From Radiobacillus kanasensis (lineage in GTDB: Bacteria; Bacillota; Bacilli; Bacillales; Amphibacillaceae), in assembly GCF_021049245.1 (NCBI RefSeq), contig NZ_CP088020.1:3478001-3542000 (forward strand): 64,000 nucleotides of DNA, in the 5' to 3' direction. The notes below the pieces were generated by a model. The model was not told the origin of the DNA and searched no databases. It worked only from the letters and a program-made list of their open reading frames with translations. Made by a program: the position numbers and the translations under genes. Numbering within the stretch: position 1 is the first letter of the stretch; every line of letters starts with the position of its first letter. Positions 16,848-25,196 of the stretch are shown piece after piece.

Positions 16848-18290
16848 CTATAAGATCGGGGAAATCAAGCGAGATACCGACTCCTTAACCTTGATCCAAG
16901 CAGAACGATTTAAGTACTGATTATGAGTGAGCGGAGTAGAATCTTCGATATCCTCTTCAAATTTTTCTACTAATTTTTTGGCAATGTCACTATTGTACAA
17001 GAATGCATTCACTTCAAAATTCAGTCGGAAGCTTCGAACATCTATATTTGCTGTTCCAACTGATGCTATTTTTCCATCCACAATAATCGTTTTAGAGTGT
17101 AAAAACCCCTTTTCATAAATGTACACGTGCGCCCCGGCATTCAGCTGTTCGCCAATATTTGAATAGGTTGCCCAATAAACAAATGGATGATCCGGTTTAT
17201 TCGGAATCATAATCTTTACATCAACTCCGGAGAGTGCAGCAATTTTTAAGGCATCTGCTAGGCTATCGTCCGGAATGAAGTAAGGAGTCTGAATATATAC
17301 ATATTCTTTTGCAGACATGATCATTTTGATGTATCCATTTTTGATTTGTTGCCAGTCGGAATCAGGGCCACTTGAGACAACTTGCACCCCAACATCTCCC
17401 GCTGCTTCAGCTTCATAATAACGTTCTTTATATTCAATATCATGGCGAGAAGCCTGGTTCCAATCTAAGATAAACCTCGTTTGCATATTGCGTACTGCAT
17501 CCCCAACAATTTTCAAATGTGTGTCTCTCCAATAACCAAATCTCTTGTTATATCCTAGATATTCATCCCCAATATTAAATCCGCCAATATAGCCAATTTT
17601 TCCATCAATGATGGCGAGCTTGCGGTGATTACGGTAGTTGATTTTAAAATTTATTCTTGGGATTAAAGGCGGGAAAAATGCTTCAACCTCCGCACCCGCT
17701 TGGCGAATTTTTTTGATAAACCTTCGACTTAGCTCTCTTGAACCCATGTCATCATAGAGTACTCTTACTTCAATTCCCTCTTTCGCCTTCCTACTAAGGG
17801 CTTCGGCAATCCGCTGCCCAAGATGGTCATGGCGAATAATATAGTACAATAAATGGATATGATCTTTTGCCTTCTCAATATCTTCTAACAAAGCATGGAA
17901 TTTCTTTTCCCCATCTGTAAAAATTTCCACCTGATTATCTTGTGTTAAAATCGCGTCATCATTACGAAGATGTAAATAAAATAAATCTTTGTATTCCCTT
18001 AGTCTTTCATCTTTTAGAATCAATCGATCCTCTTCTAATGCGCGAAGCTGCGATTGAACGGCCTTCTTCACACCGAGGCGACTCTTTGTATCCCACGTAA
18101 ATATTCGACGGTTGCTTAACTTTCTTCCAAAAATCAAATAAAGGATAAAGCCCAAAACCGGAATAAATAGTAAAACCATGAGCCAGGCCCATGTTGCACT
18201 TGCATCTTTGCGTTCTAAAAAGACAATAGCAAATGCTAAGGCAATGTTAAAAACAATAATAGATCCTAAGAGGTAAGGAATAAACTCCAC
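16848..18290 (-). CDS. cls: Cardiolipin synthase
   Basis: Condenses two phosphatidylglycerols into cardiolipin at the membrane. The 480 residues show two N-terminal transmembrane helices (about 4-24 and 33-53) followed by two phospholipase D HKD motifs: HRKLAIIDGKIGYIGGFN (about 220-237) and HSKTIIVDGKIASVGTAN (about 397-414). Length and layout are those of ClsA-type enzymes. The start is GTG at 18290, with GGAGGGGAG upstream. Cardiolipin content commonly rises under salt stress, which fits a halotolerant host; this is inference. Confidence 0.95.
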   Translation of the reverse strand: MEFIPYLLGSIIVFNIALAFAIVFLERKDASATWAWLMVLLFIPVLGFILYLIFGRKLSNRRIFTWDTKSRLGVKKAVQSQLRALEEDRLILKDERLREYKDLFYLHLRNDDAILTQDNQVEIFTDGEKKFHALLEDIEKAKDHIHLLYYIIRHDHLGQRIAEALSRKAKEGIEVRVLYDDMGSRELSRRFIKKIRQAGAEVEAFFPPLIPRINFKINYRNHRKLAIIDGKIGYIGGFNIGDEYLGYNKRFGYWRDTHLKIVGDAVRNMQTRFILDWNQASRHDIEYKERYYEAEAAGDVGVQVVSSGPDSDWQQIKNGYIKMIMSAKEYVYIQTPYFIPDDSLADALKIAALSGVDVKIMIPNKPDHPFVYWATYSNIGEQLNAGAHVYIYEKGFLHSKTIIVDGKIASVGTANIDVRSFRLNFEVNAFLYNSDIAKKLVEKFEEDIEDSTPLTHNQYLNRSAWIKVKESVSRLISPIL

Positions 18291-18457
18291 CCGCTCCCCT
18301 CCTTAAGCAACCTTCGAGGTATGTAATATCCTTACTATAGCACAAAGTACATCGTATCATACTCCATCTTTTCTGTAGATGAATTTCTCCTTCTTTCTTT
18401 TTTACGAATGAAAAATGGTGATTGTTTCATCCTAAACGTAAAGAGGTGGTGATTTGG

Positions 18458-18655
18458 ATGTCAGAACATCGTACAGTCGCTGGCACAGATATTCATAACG
18501 TGAAAGAAAAAAATGCGAACTCCGGTATGAGCTACAATGAAGCGAAGGAGTTCATCGCCCGTACTACCGGTGGACACAACACGAATATATATAGCGATAC
18601 CAACGTGGAGCAAGTGAAGAAAGAAATCCAAAATAATGAACAAGAAAAAAGATGA
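18458..18655 (+). CDS. Gamma-type small acid-soluble spore protein
   Basis: A 65-residue protein with two related motifs, AGTDIHNVKEKNANSG and SDTNVEQVKKEIQNNE, resembling the paired (G)TxxxxVKxxN repeats of gamma-type SASPs, which serve as an amino-acid store during germination. The middle segment (MSYNEAKEFIARTTGG) resembles short gamma-SASP variants of other Bacillaceae. The start ATG at 18458 follows AGAGGTGGTG. Gln content is lower than in SspE, so the family assignment is likely rather than certain. It lies beside the YjcZ cluster. Confidence 0.7.
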   Translation: MSEHRTVAGTDIHNVKEKNANSGMSYNEAKEFIARTTGGHNTNIYSDTNVEQVKKEIQNNEQEKR

Positions 18656-18680
18656 GAAGGAAAACCCTTCTCATCTCTTG
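18650..18680 (+). terminator. Terminator of the SASP gene
   Basis: The AGATGAGAAGG / CCTTCTCATCT stem overlaps the stop codon. On the minus strand the A run before it gives a T tail, so it can also serve transcripts from the YjcZ cluster. Confidence 0.8.
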
Positions 18681-18692
18681 AAACATGCTTAA

Positions 18693-18788
18693 CTAATAGC
18701 CATAGCCACCAATTGGGAAGTTATTACCTGCAATCACTAATAATACGAACAATACCACTAATAGAATGAAACTGTTGTTACCAAACAT
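18693..18788 (-). CDS. YjcZ-family sporulation micro-protein 1
   Basis: 31 residues: MFGNNSFILL, a single hydrophobic helix VVLFVLLVIA, and the tail GNNFPIGGYGY. An AAGGAGGT ribosome binding site precedes the ATG. The length, single central helix and Gly/Tyr-rich ends are those of YjcZ/SscA-type spore proteins, which act in or on the forming spore envelope. First of four consecutive minus-strand paralogues, each with its own ribosome binding site. Confidence 0.8.
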   Translation of the reverse strand: MFGNNSFILLVVLFVLLVIAGNNFPIGGYGY

Positions 18789-18839
18789 TCTGAATACCTC
18801 CTTAAAATATGGTGTCTATTCTTTTTTAAAACTAGTTAA

Positions 18840-18938
18840 TTAATAACCATAGTCGCCGCCTGTTGGGTAGTTATTACCAACGATAACAAGCAATACGAAG
18901 ATAACTACTAATAGAATAAAACCATTGTTACCAAACAT
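18840..18938 (-). CDS. YjcZ-family sporulation micro-protein 2
   Basis: 32 residues: MFGNNGFILLVVIFVLLVIV followed by GNNYPTGGDYGY. GGAGGG precedes the ATG. It is nearly identical in its first 26 residues to its neighbours, indicating recent tandem duplication. Confidence 0.8.
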   Translation of the reverse strand: MFGNNGFILLVVIFVLLVIVGNNYPTGGDYGY

Positions 18939-18996
18939 GATATAAATTCCCTCCTTCCAAATTTATTGTTTTTATTAAAACCGTTTCGTTATCTTA

Positions 18997-19098
18997 TTAA
19001 GCCCAGCCGTAGTCGCCGCCAGTAGGATAGTTATTCCCTACAATGACAAGCAATACGAACAATACGACTAATAAAATGAAGCTATTGTTACCAAACAT
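18997..19098 (-). CDS. YjcZ-family sporulation micro-protein 3
   Basis: 33 residues: MFGNNSFILLVVLFVLLVIV followed by GNNYPTGGDYGWA. GGAGGG precedes the ATG. It shares the core helix and the YPTGG motif with neighbours 2 and 4. Confidence 0.8.
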   Translation of the reverse strand: MFGNNSFILLVVLFVLLVIVGNNYPTGGDYGWA

Positions 19099-19147
19099 TC
19101 GCTATCCCTCCTATTTGGTATTCTTATCTTTCTTTGTGAATCCAGTA

Positions 19148-19261
19148 TTACCAACCGAATCCGTTTCCGCCTGTTGGATAGTTGTTTCCTACGATAACTA
19201 ACAGTACGAATAACACTACTAATAGAATAAAACTGTTATTTCCAGTAATTCCGTAACTCAT
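19148..19261 (-). CDS. YjcZ-family sporulation micro-protein 4
   Basis: 37 residues beginning MSYGITGNNSF, then the same hydrophobic helix and a YPTGGNGFGW end. GGAGGTGAG precedes the ATG. It is the promoter-proximal member of the minus-strand set; its N-terminus resembles the plus-strand copies at 20248 and 20413. Confidence 0.8.
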   Translation of the reverse strand: MSYGITGNNSFILLVVLFVLLVIVGNNYPTGGNGFGW

Positions 19262-19553
19262 CAACTCTCACCTCCAAGCGTGATTTGCAGCATACGGTGA
19301 AAATCATTTGGATAGCTTAATAGTCTTTCATTTCCATTTAATGCTTTCCTGTTTATTTCGTTTGTAGTAGGTCGCTAGCACCGAGTGATGCTGTGTCTTA
19401 CACTACTTACCCTATGTAGAAAGCACCATCGTGGTTGGGGCAAGTGTCCCAGATTCCAATAAAACGGGCGGATGTGCCGTATCCATCCCTAAAATTAAAT
19501 GCAGTTTCTTCTATAAAAAGGAAAACAGCCAGGTTCTCCCTGACTGTTCTACA
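19262..19553. other. Intergenic region upstream of the minus-strand YjcZ set
   Basis: No gene recognised. The region must hold the promoter of the four micro-genes, presumably a late mother-cell (sigma-E or sigma-K) promoter, but I cannot fix the -35/-10 boxes with confidence. A short inverted repeat just before the SpoVIF stop (around 19519-19550, AACAGCCAGG..CCTGACTGTT) is a likely spoVIF terminator. Confidence 0.4.
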
Positions 19554-19808
19554 TCACTTCTTATTAATCATTTTAGAAATCGTGGACTCATTTAACATTC
19601 CTTTGTTTTTCGAGATCATTTTTACGAGCATATCTTCCGTGGATTTGTTTACGGGTTTTCCAGCCGTTTTCGACACTTTTTTAATAAGTCTTCGTACAGC
19701 CTTTTCGTCACTAAGGTCTGTTTCTTTAAAGGAGTCCGCAATTCCTTTAATACTATTCATGTCTACTCCTGTTTTTTTCTCAATCTTCTTTGAGAACTGA
19801 TCACTCAT
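19554..19808 (-). CDS. spoVIF: Stage VI sporulation protein F
   Basis: An 84-residue mother-cell protein needed in B. subtilis for spore-coat assembly after GerE expression. The sequence (IEKKTGVDMNSIKGIADSF ... LSDEKAVRRLIKKVSKTAGK ... MLNESTISKMINKK) matches the SpoVIF pattern end to end at the normal length. AGGAGGG precedes the ATG. In B. subtilis, spoVIF is yjcC, close to yjcZ, so the neighbourhood of YjcZ genes on both sides agrees with the assignment. Confidence 0.9.
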   Translation of the reverse strand: MSDQFSKKIEKKTGVDMNSIKGIADSFKETDLSDEKAVRRLIKKVSKTAGKPVNKSTEDMLVKMISKNKGMLNESTISKMINKK

Positions 19809-19993
19809 ACTATCCCTCCTTTTCTATCATCCTATGCATCTAAGGAAAGAAGTGTATGGATATGCGTACAAGATAGGCACCGCGATTACGTGTTTAATTC
19901 CGCCTATTTCCCTAAAACCGAGACATTCGTCTAGGTCACGAGAGACATAGACACATATGTTGAAAGTATAACGAAATAAGGAGGTGCTTAGGT

Positions 19994-20155
19994 ATGGCTT
20001 GGAACGCAGGCTATGGTGCCTACAACTACGTGGGTAATTGCCAAGGTGGTGGCTTCTTTGGCGGAAACAATGCCTTCACGTTATTAGTTGTGCTTTTTGT
20101 TCTATTAGTAATTATTGGCGGAGCATCTTACCCAATGGGGGAGATTGAAGACTAA
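19994..20155 (+). CDS. YjcZ-family sporulation micro-protein 5 (extended N-terminus)
   Basis: 53 residues. An aromatic and Gly-rich N-terminal extension (MAWNAGYGAYNYVGNCQGGG) precedes the family helix (AFTLLVVLFVLLVII). The tail, GGASYPMGEIED, is acidic, unlike the other copies. GGAGGTG precedes the ATG. It is the only paralogue here with a Cys. First of three plus-strand copies. Confidence 0.78.
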   Translation: MAWNAGYGAYNYVGNCQGGGFFGGNNAFTLLVVLFVLLVIIGGASYPMGEIED

Positions 20156-20247
20156 GTTCTTCATTTATTATAGAAAGGCAAAACAAATGCCCAATCAAAA
20201 CTTTCAAAACCATCATAGACTGATAGTGTTGCAAGGAGGTGAAGAGC

Positions 20248-20364
20248 ATGAGCTACGCAGGCGGAGTTTTCGGTAACAACGGTTTCGTATTATTGGTTGT
20301 TATTTTCGTATTGCTTGTCATCGTTGGTAACAGCTATCCAATGGGTGGAGGATACGGTTACTAA
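20248..20364 (+). CDS. YjcZ-family sporulation micro-protein 6
   Basis: 38 residues: MSYAGGVFGNNGFVLLVVIF, then VLLVIVGNSYPMGGGYGY. The ribosome binding site AAGGAGGTGAAGAGC is excellent. Family membership rests on the conserved helix and Gly/Tyr ends. Confidence 0.8.
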   Translation: MSYAGGVFGNNGFVLLVVIFVLLVIVGNSYPMGGGYGY

Positions 20365-20412
20365 TTAGACACTATTAAGAGAAAGATCACCTACTAAAAG
20401 GAGGTACAAAGA

Positions 20413-20529
20413 ATGAGCTACGGAGTATTTGGCGACAACAACGGCTTTGTGCTGTTAGTGGTTATCTTCGTACTTCTTGTCATCGTTGGTTCTAACTATC
20501 CAATAGCTGGTTATGGCTGGGGTTACTAG
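20413..20529 (+). CDS. YjcZ-family sporulation micro-protein 7
   Basis: 38 residues: MSYGVFGDNNGFVLLVVIFV, then LLVIVGSNYPIAGYGWGY. AAAGGAGGT precedes the ATG. Last of the plus-strand set, followed by a strong terminator. Confidence 0.8.
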   Translation: MSYGVFGDNNGFVLLVVIFVLLVIVGSNYPIAGYGWGY

Positions 20530-20585
20530 GAGCCAAAAGATGATAAGATCATGTTCCATTAAAGGGATATGATTCCTTGAAGTGC

Positions 20586-20617
20586 AGAGGAAGGGGTTTA
20601 GCTCCCTTCCTCTTTTT
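20586..20617 (+). terminator. Terminator after the plus-strand YjcZ set
   Basis: AGAGGAAGGG / CCCTTCCTCT stem with an 8-base loop, then five T. Confidence 0.9.
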
Positions 20618-20714
20618 CATTGTCAAGCTGATTTAATTGCTTTTTCCCTATATAAAATCTAAACTTAGCTTATTCTTTTTTGATCATTATTATAGGAAAA
20701 ATGAGGGATACGTG

Positions 20715-21641
20715 ATGGAAAACAGAGAAATAAAGATTGGTATTGTATACACGGCTGCCTCGTACATACTTTGGGGTTTTCTCCCGATTTATTGGAAAAT
20801 GGTCGGATCGGTTTCTGCTGGACAAATATTAGCCCATCGAATTGTATGGGCCTTTGTTTTTATGATGATTCTTCTTATAGCACTTGGAAAAACCCGTGCC
20901 TTTCTCGCCGAAATTAAAAGAATTGCTTCAAACAAAAAGACCCTAATCGGCATTACCATTGCATCTGTTGTCATTAGTTTGAATTGGGTCATTTTTATTT
21001 GGGCAGTAAATAGTGATCATGTCGTTCAAGCTAGCCTTGGTTATTACATTAATCCACTTGTAAGTATTTTATTAGGAATGATTGTATTAAAGGAAAGTCT
21101 CACACGATGGCAGATCCTTTCTTTTATATTAGCTGCCTTTGGTGTCATCTATTTGACGATTAATTTTGGCGTATTCCCTTGGGTATCGATCGTGTTAGCA
21201 TTGTCCTTTGGCCTATATGGTTTATTGAAAAAGACAGTTGATATAAGTGCCATGTTCGGTTTAACAATTGAAACTCTAATCGTATCCCCACTCGCCGCAA
21301 TTTACTTAGTCTATGTAGGGATACAAGGCGTTGGTGTACCGTTTACTTTTTCTCCTCTTTTCTTGCTTCTTTTAGCTGGAGGAGTTGCTACCGCCGTTCC
21401 TTTACTCCTGTTTGCAAGTGGAGCAAAACGGATTCCACTATCCATGGTTGGATTTTTACAATATTTTGCCCCAACGATTATGTTAATCATCGGTGTATTT
21501 AAGTATAATGAACCGTTCACCCATGCTCATCTCATTGCTTTTCTTTTCATTTGGACTGCGCTAGTGATTTATACAGTATCGCGCACGAAATGGTTTAAAC
21601 GATTAGAAGGAAGCATGTTGGAAAGAAAGAAATCTTATTGA
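20715..21641 (+). CDS. rarD: EamA-family transporter RarD
   Basis: A 308-residue drug/metabolite-type exporter with ten hydrophobic helices. RarD signatures are visible: ILWGFLPIYWKMVGSVSAGQ near the N-terminus (about residues 20-40), SLNWVIFIWAVNSDHVVQAS (about 90-110), and LGYYINPLVSILLGM. The true start is ATG 20715 (MENREIKIG) behind GAGGGA; the longer in-frame reading upstream has no ribosome binding site. RarD proteins are linked to chloramphenicol sensitivity and efflux, but the natural substrate is unknown. It is monocistronic, ending at a terminator. Confidence 0.92.
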   Translation: MENREIKIGIVYTAASYILWGFLPIYWKMVGSVSAGQILAHRIVWAFVFMMILLIALGKTRAFLAEIKRIASNKKTLIGITIASVVISLNWVIFIWAVNSDHVVQASLGYYINPLVSILLGMIVLKESLTRWQILSFILAAFGVIYLTINFGVFPWVSIVLALSFGLYGLLKKTVDISAMFGLTIETLIVSPLAAIYLVYVGIQGVGVPFTFSPLFLLLLAGGVATAVPLLLFASGAKRIPLSMVGFLQYFAPTIMLIIGVFKYNEPFTHAHLIAFLFIWTALVIYTVSRTKWFKRLEGSMLERKKSY

Positions 21642-21653
21642 TTATTTAGGCTG

Positions 21654-21690
21654 AAAACTGGTGTGTTTATCTACACATCAGTTTTCTTTT
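21654..21690 (+). terminator. Terminator of rarD
   Basis: AAAACTGGTGTG / CACATCAGTTTT stem followed by CTTTTTCTTT. Confidence 0.88.
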
Positions 21691-21824
21691 TCTTTCGCTA
21701 TTTTTTTCTATTGCTACTCCTACTCCAATTCGCTTAAAATGAAGTACTAGGTTTAGTTTCTGACGTTTCCTAAATGGGAATATAGGGAAACCTATTTATA
21801 GAATGGAATATGGAAGTGATTAAG

Positions 21825-22772
21825 ATGCGCAGAGTAACCGTCACTTGGATTGTGATCTCCATCCTCATCCTTATCGGAGTATGGTATGTTTGGCAGCTAC
21901 AATCCCCTTCTTCAGACGCAGAACCAGTCCCAACACCGAAGAACGTCATTACAGAAATAGCAAAAGAATCAAAGAATGAAGAAGCAAATAAAAAAACAGA
22001 CCCTGCAAATGAAACCGAGCAACCCGAAGAAAAGGACATTGCAGAAGAAATAAAAGAAACGGTAGTCCATGTCGTAGAAAGTGCCATAGGACTGTTTATA
22101 AAAAAAGATACAGATATTGTAGCCATAGGCGATTCTCTCACACAAGGTGTTGGAGATACGACAGAAAATGGTGGTTACGTCGGAATTATTGAGAATACAT
22201 TAAAAAGCACGAATGAAGAAATCGATATAAAAAACTACGGTAAAAGAGGAAATCGCACGGATCAGTTATTAGACCGCCTGAAACAAGAGGAAATTTCCGA
22301 ATCGATAAAGGGAGCTGAAATTGTTCTCATTACAATCGGGGCAAACGATATTATGAAAATCGTCCGGGAAAACTTCACTAACTTAGAATATAGCCTTTTT
22401 GTAGATGAGCAAGTTCGGTATAAGGATCGGTTAAGAAAAATTATGGATACCATGTTGGAGTTAAATCCGGATGCCAAGATTTATTTGATTGGCTTCTATA
22501 ATCCCTTTTCTCAATATTTCCAAGAGATTGAACAGCTTGATCAAATCATTGACAACTGGAATGCAACTGGTCAAAGTGTAACAGATGAATACGAAACAGT
22601 TTCCTTTATTCCTACGTACGACTTATTCGAAAATACAGAGGAAGACCTGTTTTATTCCGATAATTTTCATCCTAACACGAAGGGGTATGAGTTGATGGCC
22701 GAACGAGTATTAAAAGCCATTGAACCCGCCATTAAAAAAGAAGACGTTAATCAGGAGGACGGAGATGAGTGA
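21825..22772 (+). CDS. ypmR: SGNH/GDSL-family lipase-esterase (YpmR-like)
   Basis: 315 residues with an N-terminal membrane anchor (TWIVISILILIGVWYVW, about residues 5-21), an acidic Lys/Glu linker, and an SGNH hydrolase fold. Block I is VAIGDSLTQGVGD with the nucleophilic Ser; block III is TIGANDIM; the His of block V is in DNFHPNTKGYELMAE near the C-terminus. It is probably an extracytoplasmic esterase acting on lipids or envelope polymers. The start is placed at ATG 21825 behind GGAAGTGAT. It overlaps the next gene by one base, the arrangement of B. subtilis ypmR-ypmS. Confidence 0.85.
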   Translation: MRRVTVTWIVISILILIGVWYVWQLQSPSSDAEPVPTPKNVITEIAKESKNEEANKKTDPANETEQPEEKDIAEEIKETVVHVVESAIGLFIKKDTDIVAIGDSLTQGVGDTTENGGYVGIIENTLKSTNEEIDIKNYGKRGNRTDQLLDRLKQEEISESIKGAEIVLITIGANDIMKIVRENFTNLEYSLFVDEQVRYKDRLRKIMDTMLELNPDAKIYLIGFYNPFSQYFQEIEQLDQIIDNWNATGQSVTDEYETVSFIPTYDLFENTEEDLFYSDNFHPNTKGYELMAERVLKAIEPAIKKEDVNQEDGDE

Positions 22773-23398
22773 TGAATGAATCAACAAAGAGAAAACAGAA
22801 TTGGAAGCAATGGTTTCTTATATTAGCAGGGATTAACGCCGGAGTTATTTTGCTATTGCTTCTTCTTATTTTTTTACCTCCACTGTCATCAAATCAGCCG
22901 CCTAAAGGTGAAAATATCGAAGCGGAGGATGGTGCTGAATTCGTGGTTCGATCTAGTAAAGAAGATTTAAGTCAGCTTATAAATGGGTATTTAGATAAGA
23001 TGCTGAAAAGTAAAGCGGATGACTTCGAAGTCATATTAGATAAAAATGTGGTCATAACCGGTGCCGTAGAAGCATTCCAATCCAAGATTCCTGTCACGAT
23101 TGAAATGGAGCCTGTTGTACAAGAAAATGGTGACTTGGTATTAAAACAGGAAAAGATTACACTTGGAAGACTACCACTCCCTAGCAAAAAGATATTATCC
23201 TATATTGATAAAGGATACCCAATTCCTGATTGGGTGAAAATTTATCCAAAAAAGGAAAGCATCTACGTAGCCGTTACGGAAATGGATATTAAAAGTAACT
23301 TTAAAGTAAAAGTCGAGTCCTTTGATTTAGAGAATGATGATTTACGATTCAAATTTAAAGTACCGAATAAGATATTCGGATTATCTTTTAAATTTTGA
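22772..23398 (+). CDS. ypmS: YpmS-like DUF2140 membrane-anchored protein
   Basis: 208 residues, one N-terminal transmembrane helix (WFLILAGINAGVILLLLLLIF, about residues 15-35), and an extracytoplasmic domain matching the DUF2140/YpmS pattern (ISKLINGYL-like DLSQLINGYLDKML, GAVEAFQSKIPVTIEMEP, LGRLPLPSKKILSYI). The function is unknown; pairing with an SGNH hydrolase suggests a shared envelope lipid or polymer substrate. The ATG overlaps the ypmR stop (TGATG), so translation is coupled. A GTG three bases earlier is an alternative start. Confidence 0.85.
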   Translation: MNESTKRKQNWKQWFLILAGINAGVILLLLLLIFLPPLSSNQPPKGENIEAEDGAEFVVRSSKEDLSQLINGYLDKMLKSKADDFEVILDKNVVITGAVEAFQSKIPVTIEMEPVVQENGDLVLKQEKITLGRLPLPSKKILSYIDKGYPIPDWVKIYPKKESIYVAVTEMDIKSNFKVKVESFDLENDDLRFKFKVPNKIFGLSFKF

Positions 23399-23470
23399 TC
23401 CATAATATTAGAGGGGTACATGTTCTAATTAGTTCCATGTTGATGGAGAAAAATACAAAATGAACAAATG

Positions 23471-23508
23471 AATAGCATACCAAATGGCATAGATATTGGT
23501 ATGCTATT
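23471..23508 (+). terminator. Terminator of ypmR-ypmS
   Basis: A 12-bp perfect stem AATAGCATACCA / TGGTATGCTATT followed by TATT. A 78-codon open frame across it is not a gene. Confidence 0.75.
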
Positions 23509-23770
23509 TATTCATGGATTTCTTATTGCAACCCGGATATTGATTCCTCTATTTGAAGCAAAAGCAGCCATTTATATGTTTCAAGGACATCTGTTCCGCT
23601 ATCCATCAAAACTGAAGCTAATATTCTATGAAAATTCACTAAATAAAGTACTGGATGTCCGCTTAGACAGCTGTATGGGTATAATCTTTAAAATAAGGTC
23701 CTAGATGTCCACCAAAAGAGCAACAAATGAAAGTCGCCAGTCTTTCTTTATTCACTGCCTGCACTTCCTC
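23509..23770. other. Intergenic region with no recognised gene
   Basis: 262 bp. GGACATCTGTTCCGCTATC at about 23585-23603 and GGATGTCCGCTTAGACAGC at about 23652-23670 look like arms of a decayed short repeat (imperfectly complementary TGTCC-type words). No ribosome binding site with a plausible protein. Confidence 0.3.
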
Positions 23771-24331
23771 TTATTTTACTTTCGCATAAATGCACGTATC
23801 TCTTAATTGCTCACCGTCCATGGAGACATCATCATTTTTCACAATACCTTCTAATTCAAAGTCTAGCCGCTCTGGGATTGCGCGGCTTTTCGTATTAAGT
23901 CGATCACATCGGATTTCGACTCTTCTAGCACCTAGAGTCTCAAAAGCAAAATTTGTGATGCCCTCTATCGCTTCGGTCATGTACCCTTTTCCACTTTTTC
24001 TAGAATCAATCCAATATCCGATCTCAAATTTAGGAACAGACCAATCCATACGGTGAAGACCGGAAGAGCCGACAAACTCTCCACTTTCACGATCAAAGAC
24101 TAGAAGACGAAGATCTTCCCTTTTTAAAAATTTAATTTGGGACTCTCGTATATTAACTTCTACATCTTCTTCCGTTTGATCCTTGGTCGCAAAAGGGAGC
24201 CATTCTTTTAAGTCATCCTTAGATGCCTGTATAGCTTGATAGACTTGTGCACCATCTCCAGGTTGAGGCATTCGAATGTGCAATCGTTCCGTGTCAAATG
24301 ATGTTGGTACTTCTATTAGTAGTGGATTCAT
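23771..24331 (-). CDS. RimJ/RimL-type GNAT acetyltransferase
   Basis: 186 residues with the RimL-type pattern TERLHIRMPQPGDGAQVYQA at the N-terminus, GSSGLHRMDWSVPKFEIGYW in the middle, RKSGKGYMTEAIEGITNFAF as the acetyl-CoA loop (about residues 128-150), and NTKSRAIPERLDFELEG near the end. These enzymes acetylate protein N-termini or small amines; the substrate here is unknown. It ends where an apparently empty region begins and lies 15 bp downstream of the DUF4097 gene, so it may be the last gene of the PadR-HAAS-DUF4097 transcript. Confidence 0.87.
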   Translation of the reverse strand: MNPLLIEVPTSFDTERLHIRMPQPGDGAQVYQAIQASKDDLKEWLPFATKDQTEEDVEVNIRESQIKFLKREDLRLLVFDRESGEFVGSSGLHRMDWSVPKFEIGYWIDSRKSGKGYMTEAIEGITNFAFETLGARRVEIRCDRLNTKSRAIPERLDFELEGIVKNDDVSMDGEQLRDTCIYAKVK

Positions 24332-24346
24332 CTTCTAACTCCTTTA

Positions 24347-25195
24347 TCAGTTTTTCTCAACTTGGACCTCCCCTACATCAGCTTTCACTTGAAGCAGCGA
24401 ATTTCCATTTCCTTGTTCTACATAATAACTTCTTCCAGACGATTTTTGAATACTAGAAAAACCTTCCACAGAAACTCCTCCTACATCACTAGCCAAATCA
24501 AAAGTAAAGTTCTTTGGCTCGTTAATAAGGGACACCGAAACCTCACCTACACTGGACTCAATATGCACATCTTCTTCTAGTGCGTTAAGCTCTAAACTTA
24601 CATCTCCTGTGTCTGATTCAATATGAAAAGCACCCGTACCACCGTTTACTTCAATTTCTCCTACGTCAGAGCTTAATGTACTCGTATCTGCAACCACTTG
24701 ATCGACTTTGATATCCCCTACATCACTAGTAGCAGTAAATTCCCGAGCTTTAACTTGATGAACATCCACTTCGCCTACATCCGATTCAATGGCTAACGAT
24801 TCGAACTCTTTATCCGGTAGTTTTATCTCTACAACCGATCCATGGTCACCAAATGAAATATTCGGAAAGGAATACCATGGGGAATCATCTTTATTAAAAA
24901 CGACTTCAACTACATCTTCCTTTTTATCAATGGAATATTCAATCTGACCCTTTCTTTGTTCACTTGCTCGGATTGATACTTCGATTTCGTCTGAATTACT
25001 TCGTTTGACTTTCACTTCGCCTACATCTACTTTTACACTTAAGTGTTGCACATTTTCGGCAGCAAACGACTTAGATTCTGTTATGTCGTGGCTATTCCCT
25101 CCAGTAAGGAAGTGGTCTCCAGACGCATATGTCGTTAAAACACCAACTATTCCTAATACAAATACGATAAAAGCTATAAGAGCAACTTTTTTCAT
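24347..25195 (-). CDS. DUF4097 beta-strand repeat surface protein
   Basis: 282 residues. After an N-terminal transmembrane or signal helix (VALIAFIVFVLGIVGVLTTYA) the protein is a beta-helix-like series of repeated DVGE(V/I)-type turns: VDVGEVKV, SDVGEVDV, SDVGDIKV, SDVGEIEV, SDTGDVSL, SSVGEVSV, SDVGGVSV and ADVGEVQV. This is the DUF4097 (YvlB-like) adhesin-type repeat. It is probably anchored on the outer face of the membrane. The gene starts one base after the stop of the HAAS gene. Such trios (PadR, HAAS-membrane protein, DUF4097) are known as envelope-stress-type modules; the ligand is unknown. Confidence 0.87.
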   Translation of the reverse strand: MKKVALIAFIVFVLGIVGVLTTYASGDHFLTGGNSHDITESKSFAAENVQHLSVKVDVGEVKVKRSNSDEIEVSIRASEQRKGQIEYSIDKKEDVVEVVFNKDDSPWYSFPNISFGDHGSVVEIKLPDKEFESLAIESDVGEVDVHQVKAREFTATSDVGDIKVDQVVADTSTLSSDVGEIEVNGGTGAFHIESDTGDVSLELNALEEDVHIESSVGEVSVSLINEPKNFTFDLASDVGGVSVEGFSSIQKSSGRSYYVEQGNGNSLLQVKADVGEVQVEKN

Positions 25196-25196
25196 G

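Noticed and set aside
23468..23704. 78-codon plus-strand frame after ypmS
   Set aside because: Its first codons form the terminator stem of ypmR-ypmS, with no ribosome binding site.
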